A stretch of DNA of 13,908 nucleotides from CAZPLZ01 sp964587525 (GCA_964587525.1 CAZPLZ010000089.1:1-13908); one strand, 5' to 3'; counted from the first letter of the stretch, positions 1 through 7,942 are shown. Numbers and translations: made by a program. Notes: a model not told the origin generated them from the sequence alone.

Positions 1-549
1 GGGATCGCGTTCATCGCTGCGATGTGTTTTTGGCTGATCTCGGAACAGAACCTCCGCATCAACGATGCCCTGGTCGCCGCCGCGCTTGCCGGGAGCGCCC
101 TCGGATTCCTGTGGTATAACCGTCCACCTGCCCGTGTTTTCATGGGCGATGCCGGTAGTATGTTCCTTGGGTTCATGCTCGCCACCGTGGCTATCGGCGA
201 GGGCTATTCTATGAACACCAATCTTGGCGTGATCGCCCCTTTGCTCATTCTTGGCTTTCCCATTTTCGAAACGTTGTTTGTCATGATGGTGCGCTGGCAG
301 CAGGACAAACCCATGCTGCAGGGGAGTCCGGATCACGTTCCACTGCGTCTGCTGAAACTCGGCTACACGCGCGTACGAGTGCTGATGCTGATGTACGGGA
401 CAACCGTAGGATTGGGAGTCCTGGCCTATCTGGTCATTCACCAGAATTGGGAGCGTACCATCCTGATCGGTGTCGCTGTAGGAGTCGCGGCGGTGCTGGC
501 GGCGATCCGCCTCGCCTCGGTGAACATGGGCGAAAAGGGAGTGAGGTAG
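1..549 (+). CDS. Undecaprenyl-phosphate sugar-1-phosphate transferase (WecA/TagO/MraY family), 3' part
   Basis: The reading frame is open from base 1, so the gene starts upstream; the first internal ATG at 22 is probably not the start. About 182 codons of the C-terminal part remain. These integral membrane enzymes move a sugar-1-phosphate from a UDP-sugar onto undecaprenyl phosphate at the inner face of the cytoplasmic membrane, the first step in O-antigen, capsule or teichoic acid synthesis. The family motif RVFMGDAGSMFLGF is clear, with the Asp and Gly-Ser that help bind magnesium and substrate. Hydrophobic stretches before and after it fit transmembrane helices. The usual HxHH loop is replaced by SPDHVPLRLLKLGY, a variant whose loss of the second and third His may alter sugar choice. 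It heads a run of co-directional glycan genes, with 13 bp to the next. The family is certain; the exact sugar is not. Confidence 0.88.
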   Translation, partial: GIAFIAAMCFWLISEQNLRINDALVAAALAGSALGFLWYNRPPARVFMGDAGSMFLGFMLATVAIGEGYSMNTNLGVIAPLLILGFPIFETLFVMMVRWQQDKPMLQGSPDHVPLRLLKLGYTRVRVLMLMYGTTVGLGVLAYLVIHQNWERTILIGVAVGVAAVLAAIRLASVNMGEKGVR

Positions 550-562
550 GGAGCGGATTCTC

Positions 563-1894
563 ATGAATGTCGTCATCGTAGGAGCAGGGCTGGCGGGTTT
601 ACATTGTGCGCTGACCCTCAAGCGGAACTATCGTATGTTTGAACGGGAGTCCCGTGTGGGCGGACTGTGCCGTACCGAATTACGCGATGGATTTACCATC
701 GACCATACCGGGCATTACTTGCATTTCAAGGATCAGGCCATCCAGACTTTTGTCACGAGGCTGTTGAGAGGCAACTTGATGGCTATCAAACGTAATTCGT
801 GGGTGTACTTCAAGGATGTGTACACGCCCTATCCGTTCCAGGCTCATCTCCATGGCCATGATGAAAAAGTTCGCCGTGACTGTGTCCTGGGGCTTCTTCG
901 GGCCCAGGAGCATAACCGCTCCGCCGGAAAACGCCATGAGGATGCTGAACAGTGGGTCCGCCGGACCCAGGGTGCCGGGTTTGCAGAGCACTTTATGATT
1001 CCCTTCAACGAAAAGCAGTTCCGTACGCGGTTGTCTAATCTTCTTCCGGTCCAGTGGGGACGATTCCTGCCGCGGCTCAACGTGGAAGACATCGTGCGCG
1101 GATGCCTTCAAGGGTCCCGGACTCAGATCGGCTACAACACGCATCCGTGGCATCCGCGGCATGGGGGTATTGAAGCCCTCCCGCGTGCCCTGGCGGAGGA
1201 GCTGCCGATTCAGGTGGAAACAGACACCGGGCTGATCCGCGTACGCTGGAAGGAACGTTTGGCTGAATTCAGCGGCGGGCTCACCGTGCCCTACGACGTG
1301 CTCGTTTCAACCGCGCCGCTTCCAATGCTGCTCGGCAAGCTGGACCCGCTGCCGCTTGGGATGGCGAGGGCGCGCGCCCGTCTTCGCTGGATCGGGGTGC
1401 TCACGGTCCACCTCTGCGTGAAGAGCCCGCGTGAACACCACCGTCATTGGATCTACTTTCCTGAACGGAAATTTTCGTTTTATCGCTTTGGCATCCCCAG
1501 TAACATCAATCCGGCGGATGCCCCCAAGGGACACGGAATCATCTCGGCTGAGGTGTCGTACATTCCTGGGCGTCGCCCGGCCGATCGAGACATTGTGGCC
1601 AGGGTCAAGCGTGATCTGCGCTCGTTAAATCAACTGGGGCCGGAGAAGGAGATCGTGGACGTGTATGTTGCAGATTTTCCTTGTGCGTATGTCGTGTTCG
1701 ATCACCACTACCCGCAGGCGCGTGGTACCGCCATGCGATTTCTGGCCAGCAATCGCATCCTGTCCATCGGGCGGTTCGGTGGATGGGCGTATGGCGGGAT
1801 GGAGGATGCGCTCAAAGAGGGGAAGTCTGTGGCGGAGCAAATCCTCGCGTATGGCTCCCGTGTGGGATCACATTTTCTCGCCAGGGTGAGTTGA
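563..1894 (+). CDS. UDP-galactopyranose-mutase-like FAD/NAD(P)-binding oxidoreductase
   Basis: This 443-residue cytosolic protein opens with a Rossmann dinucleotide-binding motif, VIVGAGLAG, with the glycines at residues 7, 9 and 12. A FERESRVGGLCR stretch follows near residues 26-37, as in UDP-galactopyranose mutases and protoporphyrinogen-oxidase-like amine oxidases. The C-terminal signature GRFGGWAYGGMEDALKEG, about residues 403-420, is the usual second flavin-contacting segment of this group. The likely role is flavin-dependent rearrangement or redox of a nucleotide sugar for the neighbouring surface glycan pathway, but true Glf activity cannot be read from sequence alone. The ATG at 563 fits the Rossmann fold starting at residue 3, and a GGGAG-like ribosome site lies at about 549-553. 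The next gene starts 3 bp after the stop, so the two are probably cotranscribed. Confidence 0.85.
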   Translation: MNVVIVGAGLAGLHCALTLKRNYRMFERESRVGGLCRTELRDGFTIDHTGHYLHFKDQAIQTFVTRLLRGNLMAIKRNSWVYFKDVYTPYPFQAHLHGHDEKVRRDCVLGLLRAQEHNRSAGKRHEDAEQWVRRTQGAGFAEHFMIPFNEKQFRTRLSNLLPVQWGRFLPRLNVEDIVRGCLQGSRTQIGYNTHPWHPRHGGIEALPRALAEELPIQVETDTGLIRVRWKERLAEFSGGLTVPYDVLVSTAPLPMLLGKLDPLPLGMARARARLRWIGVLTVHLCVKSPREHHRHWIYFPERKFSFYRFGIPSNINPADAPKGHGIISAEVSYIPGRRPADRDIVARVKRDLRSLNQLGPEKEIVDVYVADFPCAYVVFDHHYPQARGTAMRFLASNRILSIGRFGGWAYGGMEDALKEGKSVAEQILAYGSRVGSHFLARVS

Positions 1895-1897
1895 CCG

Positions 1898-2854
1898 GTG
1901 CGCTGCTTGGTGACGGGAGCCGCCGGATTTATCGGATCGCATCTCACTGACCGGTTGCTGGATGAAGGCCATGAGGTCGTCGGGGTTGACTGCTTTACGC
2001 CGTATTACGCGCGGGCGCTCAAAGAGGCTAATCTTGAAGCGGCTCGTTCGCGAAAATCATTTCAACTGGCGGAAGTCGATCTCAAAAATGCACCTCTCGA
2101 GCCCTTCCTGGAAGGAGTGGAGGTGGCCATTCATCTGGCCGCTCAGGCGGGCGTTCGCAGTTTCGGACCGCAATTTTCTGAATACATCGACAATAATTTG
2201 AGCGCCACCCACAGGTTGCTCGAGGCGGTCAAGCTCTCCCGTTCCGTTCGGCTGTTGATTTATGCATCGTCGGGGTCCGTGTATGGCGCGGTCCCTCTTC
2301 CCATGCGGGAAGACGGACCCACGCGTCCGACCACGCCGTACGGGATCACCAAACTGGCCGCCGAGCAGCTCTGCCTCCAATATGCCGCGCAGAACATGGT
2401 TCCGGCGATGTGCCTGAGATTTTTCAATGTCTTTGGCCCGCGCCAGCGCCCGAACATGGCGTTCTCCCAACTGACAGTGGCCATCCTCGCCAACAGGGAA
2501 TTTTCGCTGTACGGCACCGGCGAGCAGGAGCGTGATTTCACCGAGGTCTCGGACATCGTGGACACGATCGTGGCCGCCTGCAAACGCGGGCGCGCCGGGA
2601 TGGTGTTGAACGTGGGCGGGGGCCAACGGATCTCGTTACATCAAGCGATCGCAACACTGGAGCGCATCCATGGGCGCCGGATCAAAATACGAAAAGAGCC
2701 GCCGGTGCCGGGTGATGTAGTTCGCATGGAAGCCGACACAACCTTGCTGAAAGGGGAGCTCGGTATCACCCCCCGCGTGCGTTTGGAAGAAGGACTCCAA
2801 CGGCAGTTTGAGTGGGTCCGCGCCCACCTGGCCGAGTTCACCCGGAGCTCGTGA
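1898..2854 (+). CDS. NAD-dependent nucleotide-sugar epimerase/dehydratase (extended SDR)
   Basis: This 318-residue extended short-chain dehydrogenase has TGAAGFIG at residues 6-13 for NAD binding, an acidic end of the second strand at VVGVDCF (Asp31) and HLAAQAGVR at 79-87. The catalytic set is visible: Ser124/125 in YASSGSVYG and the YxxxK pair Tyr148 and Lys152 in PYGITK. The pattern DCFTPYYARALKEANL resembles UDP-glucuronate and UDP-glucose 4-epimerases, so it probably supplies an epimerised UDP-sugar to the glycosyltransferase downstream. The start is GTG at 1898, chosen because the nucleotide-binding motif follows at once and no earlier start fits. A GGGTGAG stretch just upstream can act as the ribosome site. 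It sits 3 bp after the preceding stop and overlaps or abuts the next gene. The exact substrate is not determinable here. Confidence 0.9.
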   Translation: MRCLVTGAAGFIGSHLTDRLLDEGHEVVGVDCFTPYYARALKEANLEAARSRKSFQLAEVDLKNAPLEPFLEGVEVAIHLAAQAGVRSFGPQFSEYIDNNLSATHRLLEAVKLSRSVRLLIYASSGSVYGAVPLPMREDGPTRPTTPYGITKLAAEQLCLQYAAQNMVPAMCLRFFNVFGPRQRPNMAFSQLTVAILANREFSLYGTGEQERDFTEVSDIVDTIVAACKRGRAGMVLNVGGGQRISLHQAIATLERIHGRRIKIRKEPPVPGDVVRMEADTTLLKGELGITPRVRLEEGLQRQFEWVRAHLAEFTRSS

Positions 2855-2865
2855 TCCGGGTCAGG

Positions 2866-4029
2866 ATGAAGCGGCGGCTCCACGTCCATCATCTGATTAC
2901 CAAACTGGAGCTGGGCGGGGCGCAACAAAACACACTCTACTGTGTTCAGCATCATGACCGAAAGCGCTTCCGGGTGAGCCTGGGTGCCGGCCCCGGCGGC
3001 ATGCTGGACCGGGAGGCCCGTTCGATCCGTCATGCCAAGGTGGTGTTTTTCAAACACCTGCGCCGGGAAGTCAGACCTTGGGATGACGTGCGATTTTATC
3101 TTTCATTCACGAATTTCCTTCGTGACCAACAGGTTGATATCCTGCACACCCATAGCTCCAAGGCGGGCATTCTGGGCCGGCTGGCCGCGGCTCGTGCCAG
3201 GACGCCGGTGGTGATTCACACGGTGCACGGCTGGGGGTTTCATGACGACCAGCCCTCCCCGGTGCGGTCAGCGTATATCGGTCTGGAGAGGCTGGCGGCA
3301 CGGCATACGCACCTGCTCTTTGCCGTCAGCCGGGAAAATCTCGCCCGCGGACTCAAGGAAAAGATCGGCACACGAAAGCAGTACCGGATCGTCCGGAGCG
3401 GCATTGACATCGCCGCCTACCGCAGGCATAAGCGGTCACGCCTCGCGGTTCGCCGGTCGCTGGGCCTTGCGGCGGATGCCGCCGTGGTTGGCACGGTGGG
3501 AAATTTCAAGCCGCAGAAGGATCCGCTGGATTTCATCCGTGCCGCGGCCCGAATTGCCCAAGCGGTCCCTCAGGCTAAGTTCGTCATGGTCGGTGACGGA
3601 GAGCTGCGGACGACTACCGTGCAACTGGCCAAACGCTTGGGGCTCGGGTCGCGTGTCGTTTTTGCTCGGTGGAGGCGGGATATCCCTGATCTCTTGCATG
3701 CCTTTGATGTGTTTGCCCTCAGCTCCCTCTTTGAAGGGTTGCCTCGTTCGGTGCTCCAGGCGGCGGCGGCGGGGTTACCGGTCGTTGCCACAGCGGCTGG
3801 CGGGACATCCGAAGCAATTCGTCATGGTGTCACGGGATATGTGGTGGGTCGCCGGGATATGACTGACCTTTCAGCCAAGGTGATCTCCCTGTTGAAGAAC
3901 CCGCAGCGGGCCAGGAGGATGGGACGGGCAGGCCGGTTCTTCATCGGTGGGGAATTCGAGATCAAAAACATGCTTCATGACATCGAGACGCATTACCTCA
4001 CGTTGGCAGAGCGCGCACAGCTCATCTAA
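2866..4029 (+). CDS. Glycosyltransferase family 4 (GT-B fold)
   Basis: The protein has about 387 residues and belongs to the GT4 retaining glycosyltransferases, cytosolic or membrane-associated enzymes that add a sugar from a nucleotide-sugar donor to a lipid-linked glycan. The N-terminal acceptor domain starts HHLITKLELGGAQ and has the glycine loop typical of the family. ILHTHSSKAGILGR and VIHTVHGWG follow. The donor domain begins at VGTVGNFKPQKDP and includes FVMVGDGEL and SSLFEGLPRSVLQAAAAGLP. The canonical E-x7-E ends in Gln here rather than Glu, a variant I believe occurs in some GT4 subgroups. I chose ATG at 2866 because homologues usually begin just before this motif. An in-frame GTG at 2851 overlaps the previous stop by 4 bases (GTGA) and is an equally possible coupled start. 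Donor and acceptor sugars are unknown. Confidence 0.88.
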   Translation: MKRRLHVHHLITKLELGGAQQNTLYCVQHHDRKRFRVSLGAGPGGMLDREARSIRHAKVVFFKHLRREVRPWDDVRFYLSFTNFLRDQQVDILHTHSSKAGILGRLAAARARTPVVIHTVHGWGFHDDQPSPVRSAYIGLERLAARHTHLLFAVSRENLARGLKEKIGTRKQYRIVRSGIDIAAYRRHKRSRLAVRRSLGLAADAAVVGTVGNFKPQKDPLDFIRAAARIAQAVPQAKFVMVGDGELRTTTVQLAKRLGLGSRVVFARWRRDIPDLLHAFDVFALSSLFEGLPRSVLQAAAAGLPVVATAAGGTSEAIRHGVTGYVVGRRDMTDLSAKVISLLKNPQRARRMGRAGRFFIGGEFEIKNMLHDIETHYLTLAERAQLI

Positions 4030-5101
4030 CCCCCTTCTCCACAGGATCCGGGCGGTTCGGCGCGCGTTCACCTCGAGCCGAATCCAGGCCCTGCTGGTCA
4101 CTCACCCGCTGAACGTACGTTATCTGCTGGGAATCCAGGATCTTCGCTGGGGGTTGGTGACACCGTATAGGGTGGCGGTCATGCCGTTTACGTTGTCATG
4201 GGAATTGATTCGTCGGGAAGTAGGCCGTCGCTGGAACGTGCTTGAGCCGGATGTTTCTTTCAACTCGCTGATGAAGCTTTTAAAACGGGACCGGATCACC
4301 CGGCTGGGAGTGGAATCGCTGACCATGAGTGTGTCTGCGCACGAAAAGCTTACGGTGGGCCTTAAGGGAATAGCCTTGCTGGTGCCTGCGGGTGGCGTGG
4401 TGGAAGCGGCACGAGAGCGCAAAGATTCCGTCGAACTCGACGCCCTGCGCCTGGCCGGGCGGATAGCCGCTGAGGTGGCTCAACAACTACCGTGGCTGCT
4501 GAAGCCTGGCATGACCGAGCGGGAAGCTGCCGAAAGGATTGACCGTAGGATGCTCATCGCTGGGGCGTCTGCCCCAGCCTTTGAGACCATCGTGCTCTTT
4601 GGCGAGCGCACCGCATTGCCGCACGGGTCTCCCTCTGGCCGCCGGATTGTTCGAGGCGAACTCTGCCTGGTTGATTTTGGGGCGCGGGTGGACGGGTATC
4701 ATAGCGACATGACCCGGGTGTTCGCATTGGGAAAGGCAACGGCGCGTCAGCGCGCGATGTATGACGCCGTTTGGCGGGCGTATGACGCTGCAAGGCGGGG
4801 GCTTCGTCCTGGCAGTCAAGCGCGCACGCCGGATCGGTTGGCACGTACCGCGCTAGGCTCCTCCCTGGTATCCCGGTTCATTCACAGCCTGGGCCATGGC
4901 GTTGGTTTGGAGGTTCACGAGGGACCGCGGCTGGCTGCGGGCGAGAAGACCCGTCTGCGTGCTGGCCATGTGATCACCGTGGAGCCAGGGGTGTATTTTC
5001 CTCGGTGGGGCGGTGTCAGGCTAGAGGATACGTACCAGATCACGCCAGCCGGCAGACGCAGTCTGACAGGAGAGCCGGCCCGTGTCCTTCCCGTGATATG
5101 A
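3977..5101 (+). CDS. M24 family metallopeptidase (Xaa-Pro dipeptidase/aminopeptidase type)
   Basis: The protein has the creatinase-like N-terminal domain (ALLVTHPLNVRYLLGI) followed by a pita-bread catalytic domain. All five metal ligands of the family can be seen: the two Asp in LVDFGARVDGYHSDMTRVF, the His in LGHGVGLEVHEGP, and the two Glu in ITVEPGVYF and GVRLEDTYQITP. It should therefore be an active dinuclear-metal cytosolic peptidase cutting before or after proline. The start is uncertain: the conserved part begins only near 4045, and no ATG, GTG or TTG lies in frame between the previous stop (4029) and there. Both candidates, ATG 3977 and GTG 3947, lie inside the preceding glycosyltransferase and have no clear ribosome site. 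It overlaps the next gene by 4 bases (ATGA). Its place in a glycan operon is unexplained. Confidence 0.85.
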   Translation: MTSRRITSRWQSAHSSSNPLLHRIRAVRRAFTSSRIQALLVTHPLNVRYLLGIQDLRWGLVTPYRVAVMPFTLSWELIRREVGRRWNVLEPDVSFNSLMKLLKRDRITRLGVESLTMSVSAHEKLTVGLKGIALLVPAGGVVEAARERKDSVELDALRLAGRIAAEVAQQLPWLLKPGMTEREAAERIDRRMLIAGASAPAFETIVLFGERTALPHGSPSGRRIVRGELCLVDFGARVDGYHSDMTRVFALGKATARQRAMYDAVWRAYDAARRGLRPGSQARTPDRLARTALGSSLVSRFIHSLGHGVGLEVHEGPRLAAGEKTRLRAGHVITVEPGVYFPRWGGVRLEDTYQITPAGRRSLTGEPARVLPVI

Positions 5102-5958
5102 CCACCATCGGATCCCTTCTCAAACAGCATGAATTCCTCTTGGCACCCGGTGTCTATGATGCGTTGTCCGCAAAGGTTGCGCGGCGAGCAGGGTTTGAAG
5201 CCCTGTTTGTTTCAGGATACAGCGTGGCGGCGAGCAGCCTGGGCGAGCCCGATGTGGGTCTGCTCACCCAGACCGAGGTGATCGAGGCCGCCCGCCGGAT
5301 TTGCAGGTCGGTGGATTGCCCGGTCATTGTGGATGCCGACACCGGATACGGCGGCATCCTCAACGTGGTGCGGACCGTGCGCGAGTTGATTGAAGCGGGT
5401 GCGAAAGGCTGCTTCCTCGAGGATCAGGTGTGGCCGAAACGCTGTGGACATCTGAAGGGCAAGAAAGTCATCTCGCTTGAGGAACACGCGCAGAAGCTTA
5501 AGGCGGCCTGTGATGCGCGTGGGGTTGCGGATTTTTTCATCGTGGCGCGGACAGACGCCCGTGAAGCCACCGGCAGCCTGGAAGAGGCGATCCGGCGCGC
5601 CAGAGCCTACAAGCAGGCGGGGGCGGACGCCTTGTTTGTTGAGGCGCCGCAGTCCCTGGATGAGCTGAAGGAAATTTCACGGCAGCTTGAACCACCGTTC
5701 GTGGCGAACATGCTCGAAGGGGGCGTGACCCCGATATTAAATAAAAACGAACTTCAGCAACTTGGCTTTACCATGGTCGTCTTCCCTCTGACCGGACTGT
5801 TTGCGGCAGCCCGTGCCCAGGCGGAGGTGTTTGCTCATTTGCGGCAAACGGGGACCACGCGGGAAATTCTGGACCGGCTACTCACCTTTCATGATTTCCA
5901 TCAGATTGTGGACCTCCAGGGTCATTACACCCTCGACAAAAAATACAACCAGAGGTAG
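5098..5958 (+). CDS. Isocitrate lyase/PEP mutase superfamily protein, methylisocitrate-lyase-like
   Basis: The protein has 286 residues, the normal length for PrpB-like members of this superfamily. These TIM-barrel enzymes cleave or form C-C bonds in 2-methylisocitrate, oxaloacetate and related acids, or rearrange phosphoenolpyruvate to phosphonopyruvate. Visible motifs are APGVYDALSAK at residues 16-26, SGYSVAAS, the magnesium-binding VDADTGYGG (Asp79, Asp81) and LEDQVWPKRCGH. Cys116 in KRCGH is the catalytic cysteine of lyases; PEP mutases lack this motif, so a lyase is favoured. VARTDAR and ANMLEGG complete the active-site strands. The start at ATG 5098 overlaps the preceding TGA as ATGA, suggesting translational coupling with the peptidase gene; no strong ribosome site is seen. 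No other methylcitrate-cycle gene is nearby, so the substrate remains open. Confidence 0.87.
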   Translation: MTTIGSLLKQHEFLLAPGVYDALSAKVARRAGFEALFVSGYSVAASSLGEPDVGLLTQTEVIEAARRICRSVDCPVIVDADTGYGGILNVVRTVRELIEAGAKGCFLEDQVWPKRCGHLKGKKVISLEEHAQKLKAACDARGVADFFIVARTDAREATGSLEEAIRRARAYKQAGADALFVEAPQSLDELKEISRQLEPPFVANMLEGGVTPILNKNELQQLGFTMVVFPLTGLFAAARAQAEVFAHLRQTGTTREILDRLLTFHDFHQIVDLQGHYTLDKKYNQR

Positions 5959-5970
5959 GGTTAGAGTGTC

Positions 5971-6720
5971 ATGCGGGGTGTTGTGAGTTTCCTCGTTTTG
6001 GCCGGACTCTGGCTTACCGGAACTGTGGCGGCCGATCCACGGAGCGATGCGCTGGATCTCTTGAACCAGCGGAACATCCGGTTTAACACCAATGAGTTCA
6101 TCGATCTGGTGAATCGCGGGGATACCGAGAACGTTCGCGTGTTTCTCCGGGCTGGGCCGAACACCGACCTGCCGAACGCCGGCTGGTCCAGCGGCCGGCC
6201 GGTGCTACAGATCGCTGCACTCAGGGGCTATGTGGACATAGTCAAAACACTCGTTCAAGACGGCGCCCTCGTCAATTTCAAGAACTCCAAAGGGTGGACC
6301 GCACTCCATCTGGCGTGCATGCTCGGACGCAAAGAACATGAGAAAATTTCAGCGCTTCTGCTCGAAAACGGTGCCGATCCGAATTTGCAAAACAAGCTTG
6401 GGGTCACCGCGCTGCACCTGGCCGTACAGGGGCGTCATCGGTCCCTGGTCGAAATACTGCTGAAGCACAACGCTGATCCTCGAGTTATGACCGACAGTGG
6501 TGCGAACGCGCTGACGACCGCTGTTGAGACGAAACAGGCTGAGATGCTCGCTCTCCTAGAAAAAGCCGGTTACGCTAAACGCATTCGATTGTTGCAAAAA
6601 CAAATTGCTGAGGAACGAATCAAGGAAAAAAAGGCCGTGCGGCAACGGAAATTGGCCCACAGGCGGAGACTCAAGCAACGGCTTGACGCGGTCGGGGGTG
6701 ATCGAACCGTCAAGTTATAA
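5971..6720 (+). CDS. Secreted ankyrin-repeat protein with charged C-terminal helix
   Basis: The protein has 249 residues. It begins with a Sec-type signal peptide (MRGVVSFLVLAGLWLTGTVA, cleavage near residue 21-22), so it should act in the periplasm or outside. Residues about 45-205 form around four to five ankyrin repeats, best seen at VLQIAALRGYVDIVKTLV, GWTALHLACMLGRKEHEKI and GVTALHLAVQGRHRSLVEI. The repeats make a binding surface for a protein partner that cannot be predicted. The last 40 or so residues are rich in Lys, Arg, Glu and Gln (KQIAEERIKEKKAVRQRKL), likely a long charged helix or coiled coil. ATG 5971 lies 12 bp after the previous stop with GGTAGGG upstream. It is the last gene of the co-directional block; a tRNA-like fragment begins 10 bp after its stop. 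Confidence 0.85.
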   Translation: MRGVVSFLVLAGLWLTGTVAADPRSDALDLLNQRNIRFNTNEFIDLVNRGDTENVRVFLRAGPNTDLPNAGWSSGRPVLQIAALRGYVDIVKTLVQDGALVNFKNSKGWTALHLACMLGRKEHEKISALLLENGADPNLQNKLGVTALHLAVQGRHRSLVEILLKHNADPRVMTDSGANALTTAVETKQAEMLALLEKAGYAKRIRLLQKQIAEERIKEKKAVRQRKLAHRRRLKQRLDAVGGDRTVKL

Positions 6721-6730
6721 ACGTCGTGAT

Positions 6731-6754
6731 GGCAACGTAGCTCAATCGGTAGAA
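6731..6754 (+). pseudogene. Fragment resembling the 5' part of a tRNA (acceptor strand and D arm)
   Basis: The sequence reads as acceptor 5' strand GGCAACG, then TA, a D-stem GCTC, a D-loop AATCGGTA and a degenerate D-stem return GAA(C). It then departs from any tRNA. The D-stem return should be GAGC, so the copy is imperfect. There is no anticodon stem, T arm or CCA end nearby. It closely resembles the clearer tRNA half at 13507-13547. It may be a relic of an insertion into a tRNA gene or part of a boundary element. It lies 10 bp after the ankyrin gene and directly before the stop of the - strand gene. Confidence 0.5.
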
Positions 6755-6756
6755 CT

Positions 6757-7845
6757 TTATTTGCAGCAGTTTTGATTCTCCAAACGTTTGATAGATGCGT
6801 TGATGTCCTTTTCTGTCATGTGGGGTGTATCCTTGCTCTGCCCCAGGTCGCTTCGGCCGCCCTCAAGTTGTTGCATGAGGTCGGTGTGGTTCCTTTGGCG
6901 CCGGTGCCGTTCTATGAGTTCTACGTAGTTGATTTGGCGCCGGTTTCGCGCGGGGATGACTGATGCCTGAGGCTCCCTTTCTGCGTTTCCTGGATCGTGA
7001 GTGGCAAACGCTCTCTGGCCGGCTGGTTCTTTCCTATAACGCACTGTGAGATTACAGGACTTTCCAATGACTGTGTAGCTGGCTTTACCATACCTCTTGC
7101 CTTCCGCAGTGAGGCGGATGACGATCGTCGGTAGGTGACCATCACTCAATACTGTATGCTTTGACTCTATGGTTTTGCTGCGCGAAAGCAGAGATGGTCT
7201 GAAGCGTGAAATCGCTGTCACCTCTTCACCAGGCTCAAAGCCTTCACCTGAAACCAGGTATGAGTGAAGCGTAACCCGTTTCAACCAAATGCGGCAGGTC
7301 CCCTTCGTTGCCTCAATCGGTCTTGGGATGACCTCTGCATACCCCTTAACGGATCGGTCAGTTGATATTAACGCGATCCCAAACCATTCACCATCTGTAA
7401 ACTTGGCGAATTTATATACGTCCAGTAAAATTGTAAATTCGTTTGCCGGTATAAGTTTACCCCAAGCGTTAATATGATATTCATATGGAGGAGCGGGAGC
7501 GTCCTCGATACGATAGAGAGAGGCATCATCTCCATCCATGACCTTCCCTAATGAATGCATCCAAAGATTGTAGATTTTGTCAATCGGGAAACCGGACGCT
7601 TCAAGCTTATAACCAGCCACTCTCGAACCCCTCGAGTTAAAGATTTCTCGGAGAGTCAATACGACCCCCGGGGTTGCGTATCGTGGTCCCCAACCAACGG
7701 TCCCCGGAGGGGACATCGCGGCCTGGTATTGTTGATCAGTCGTTGATTCTGCGATTGCGTTTCCGGAAAAAAACAGTACAACGAGCCACCCGATATAGCT
7801 CACAACCATTGTGGTCTTGAGGGTTGCATCGCCTTGCTGTTTCAT
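6757..7845 (-). CDS. Exported protein of unknown function
   Basis: I do not recognise this 362-residue protein. It has a hydrophobic N-terminal segment, MVVSYIGWLVVLFFSGNAIA, starting at residue 13, followed by AES. This looks like a signal peptide, and the internal ATG (residue 13, first base about 7809) may be the true start. The middle looks like beta-rich extracellular sequence, with SGEGFEPGEEVTAISRF suggesting an immunoglobulin-like or carbohydrate-binding fold, but this is only an impression. The last 60 residues are polar and probably helical, ending NQNCCK. It is clearly AT-richer than its neighbours and reads against both of them. Its first ATG is the base triplet directly adjoining repeat copy A, and its stop adjoins a tRNA-like fragment, so it appears to be a self-contained cargo gene. 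No ribosome site is evident before the outer ATG. Confidence 0.65.
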   Translation of the reverse strand: MKQQGDATLKTTMVVSYIGWLVVLFFSGNAIAESTTDQQYQAAMSPPGTVGWGPRYATPGVVLTLREIFNSRGSRVAGYKLEASGFPIDKIYNLWMHSLGKVMDGDDASLYRIEDAPAPPYEYHINAWGKLIPANEFTILLDVYKFAKFTDGEWFGIALISTDRSVKGYAEVIPRPIEATKGTCRIWLKRVTLHSYLVSGEGFEPGEEVTAISRFRPSLLSRSKTIESKHTVLSDGHLPTIVIRLTAEGKRYGKASYTVIGKSCNLTVRYRKEPAGQRAFATHDPGNAEREPQASVIPARNRRQINYVELIERHRRQRNHTDLMQQLEGGRSDLGQSKDTPHMTEKDINASIKRLENQNCCK

Positions 7846-7906
7846 CGGTGTCTTGCTGCTCTATAACTATCACAACCAAGTTTTTCGCCCAAGGGGGGGC
7901 ACTGAG
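7846..7906. repeat. Direct repeat copy A (61 bp)
   Basis: The sequence starting CGGTGTCTTGCTGCTCTATA and ending GGGGCACTGAG recurs in the same orientation at 13418-13478, with about 55 of 61 positions identical by eye. It contains a small inverted repeat around GCCCAAGGGGGGGC. It lies between two divergent genes of very different composition. The two copies bracket the GC-rich amidohydrolase block, like att sites or recombination scars. Confidence 0.85.
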
Positions 7907-7942
7907 GGGTCGTCAAGCTTCCAGCAGATGCCTCGGCGGGTG

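Noticed and set aside
6731..6756. Functional tRNA gene
   Set aside because: Only acceptor and D-arm sequence is present and the D-stem is mispaired; no anticodon or T arm follows.
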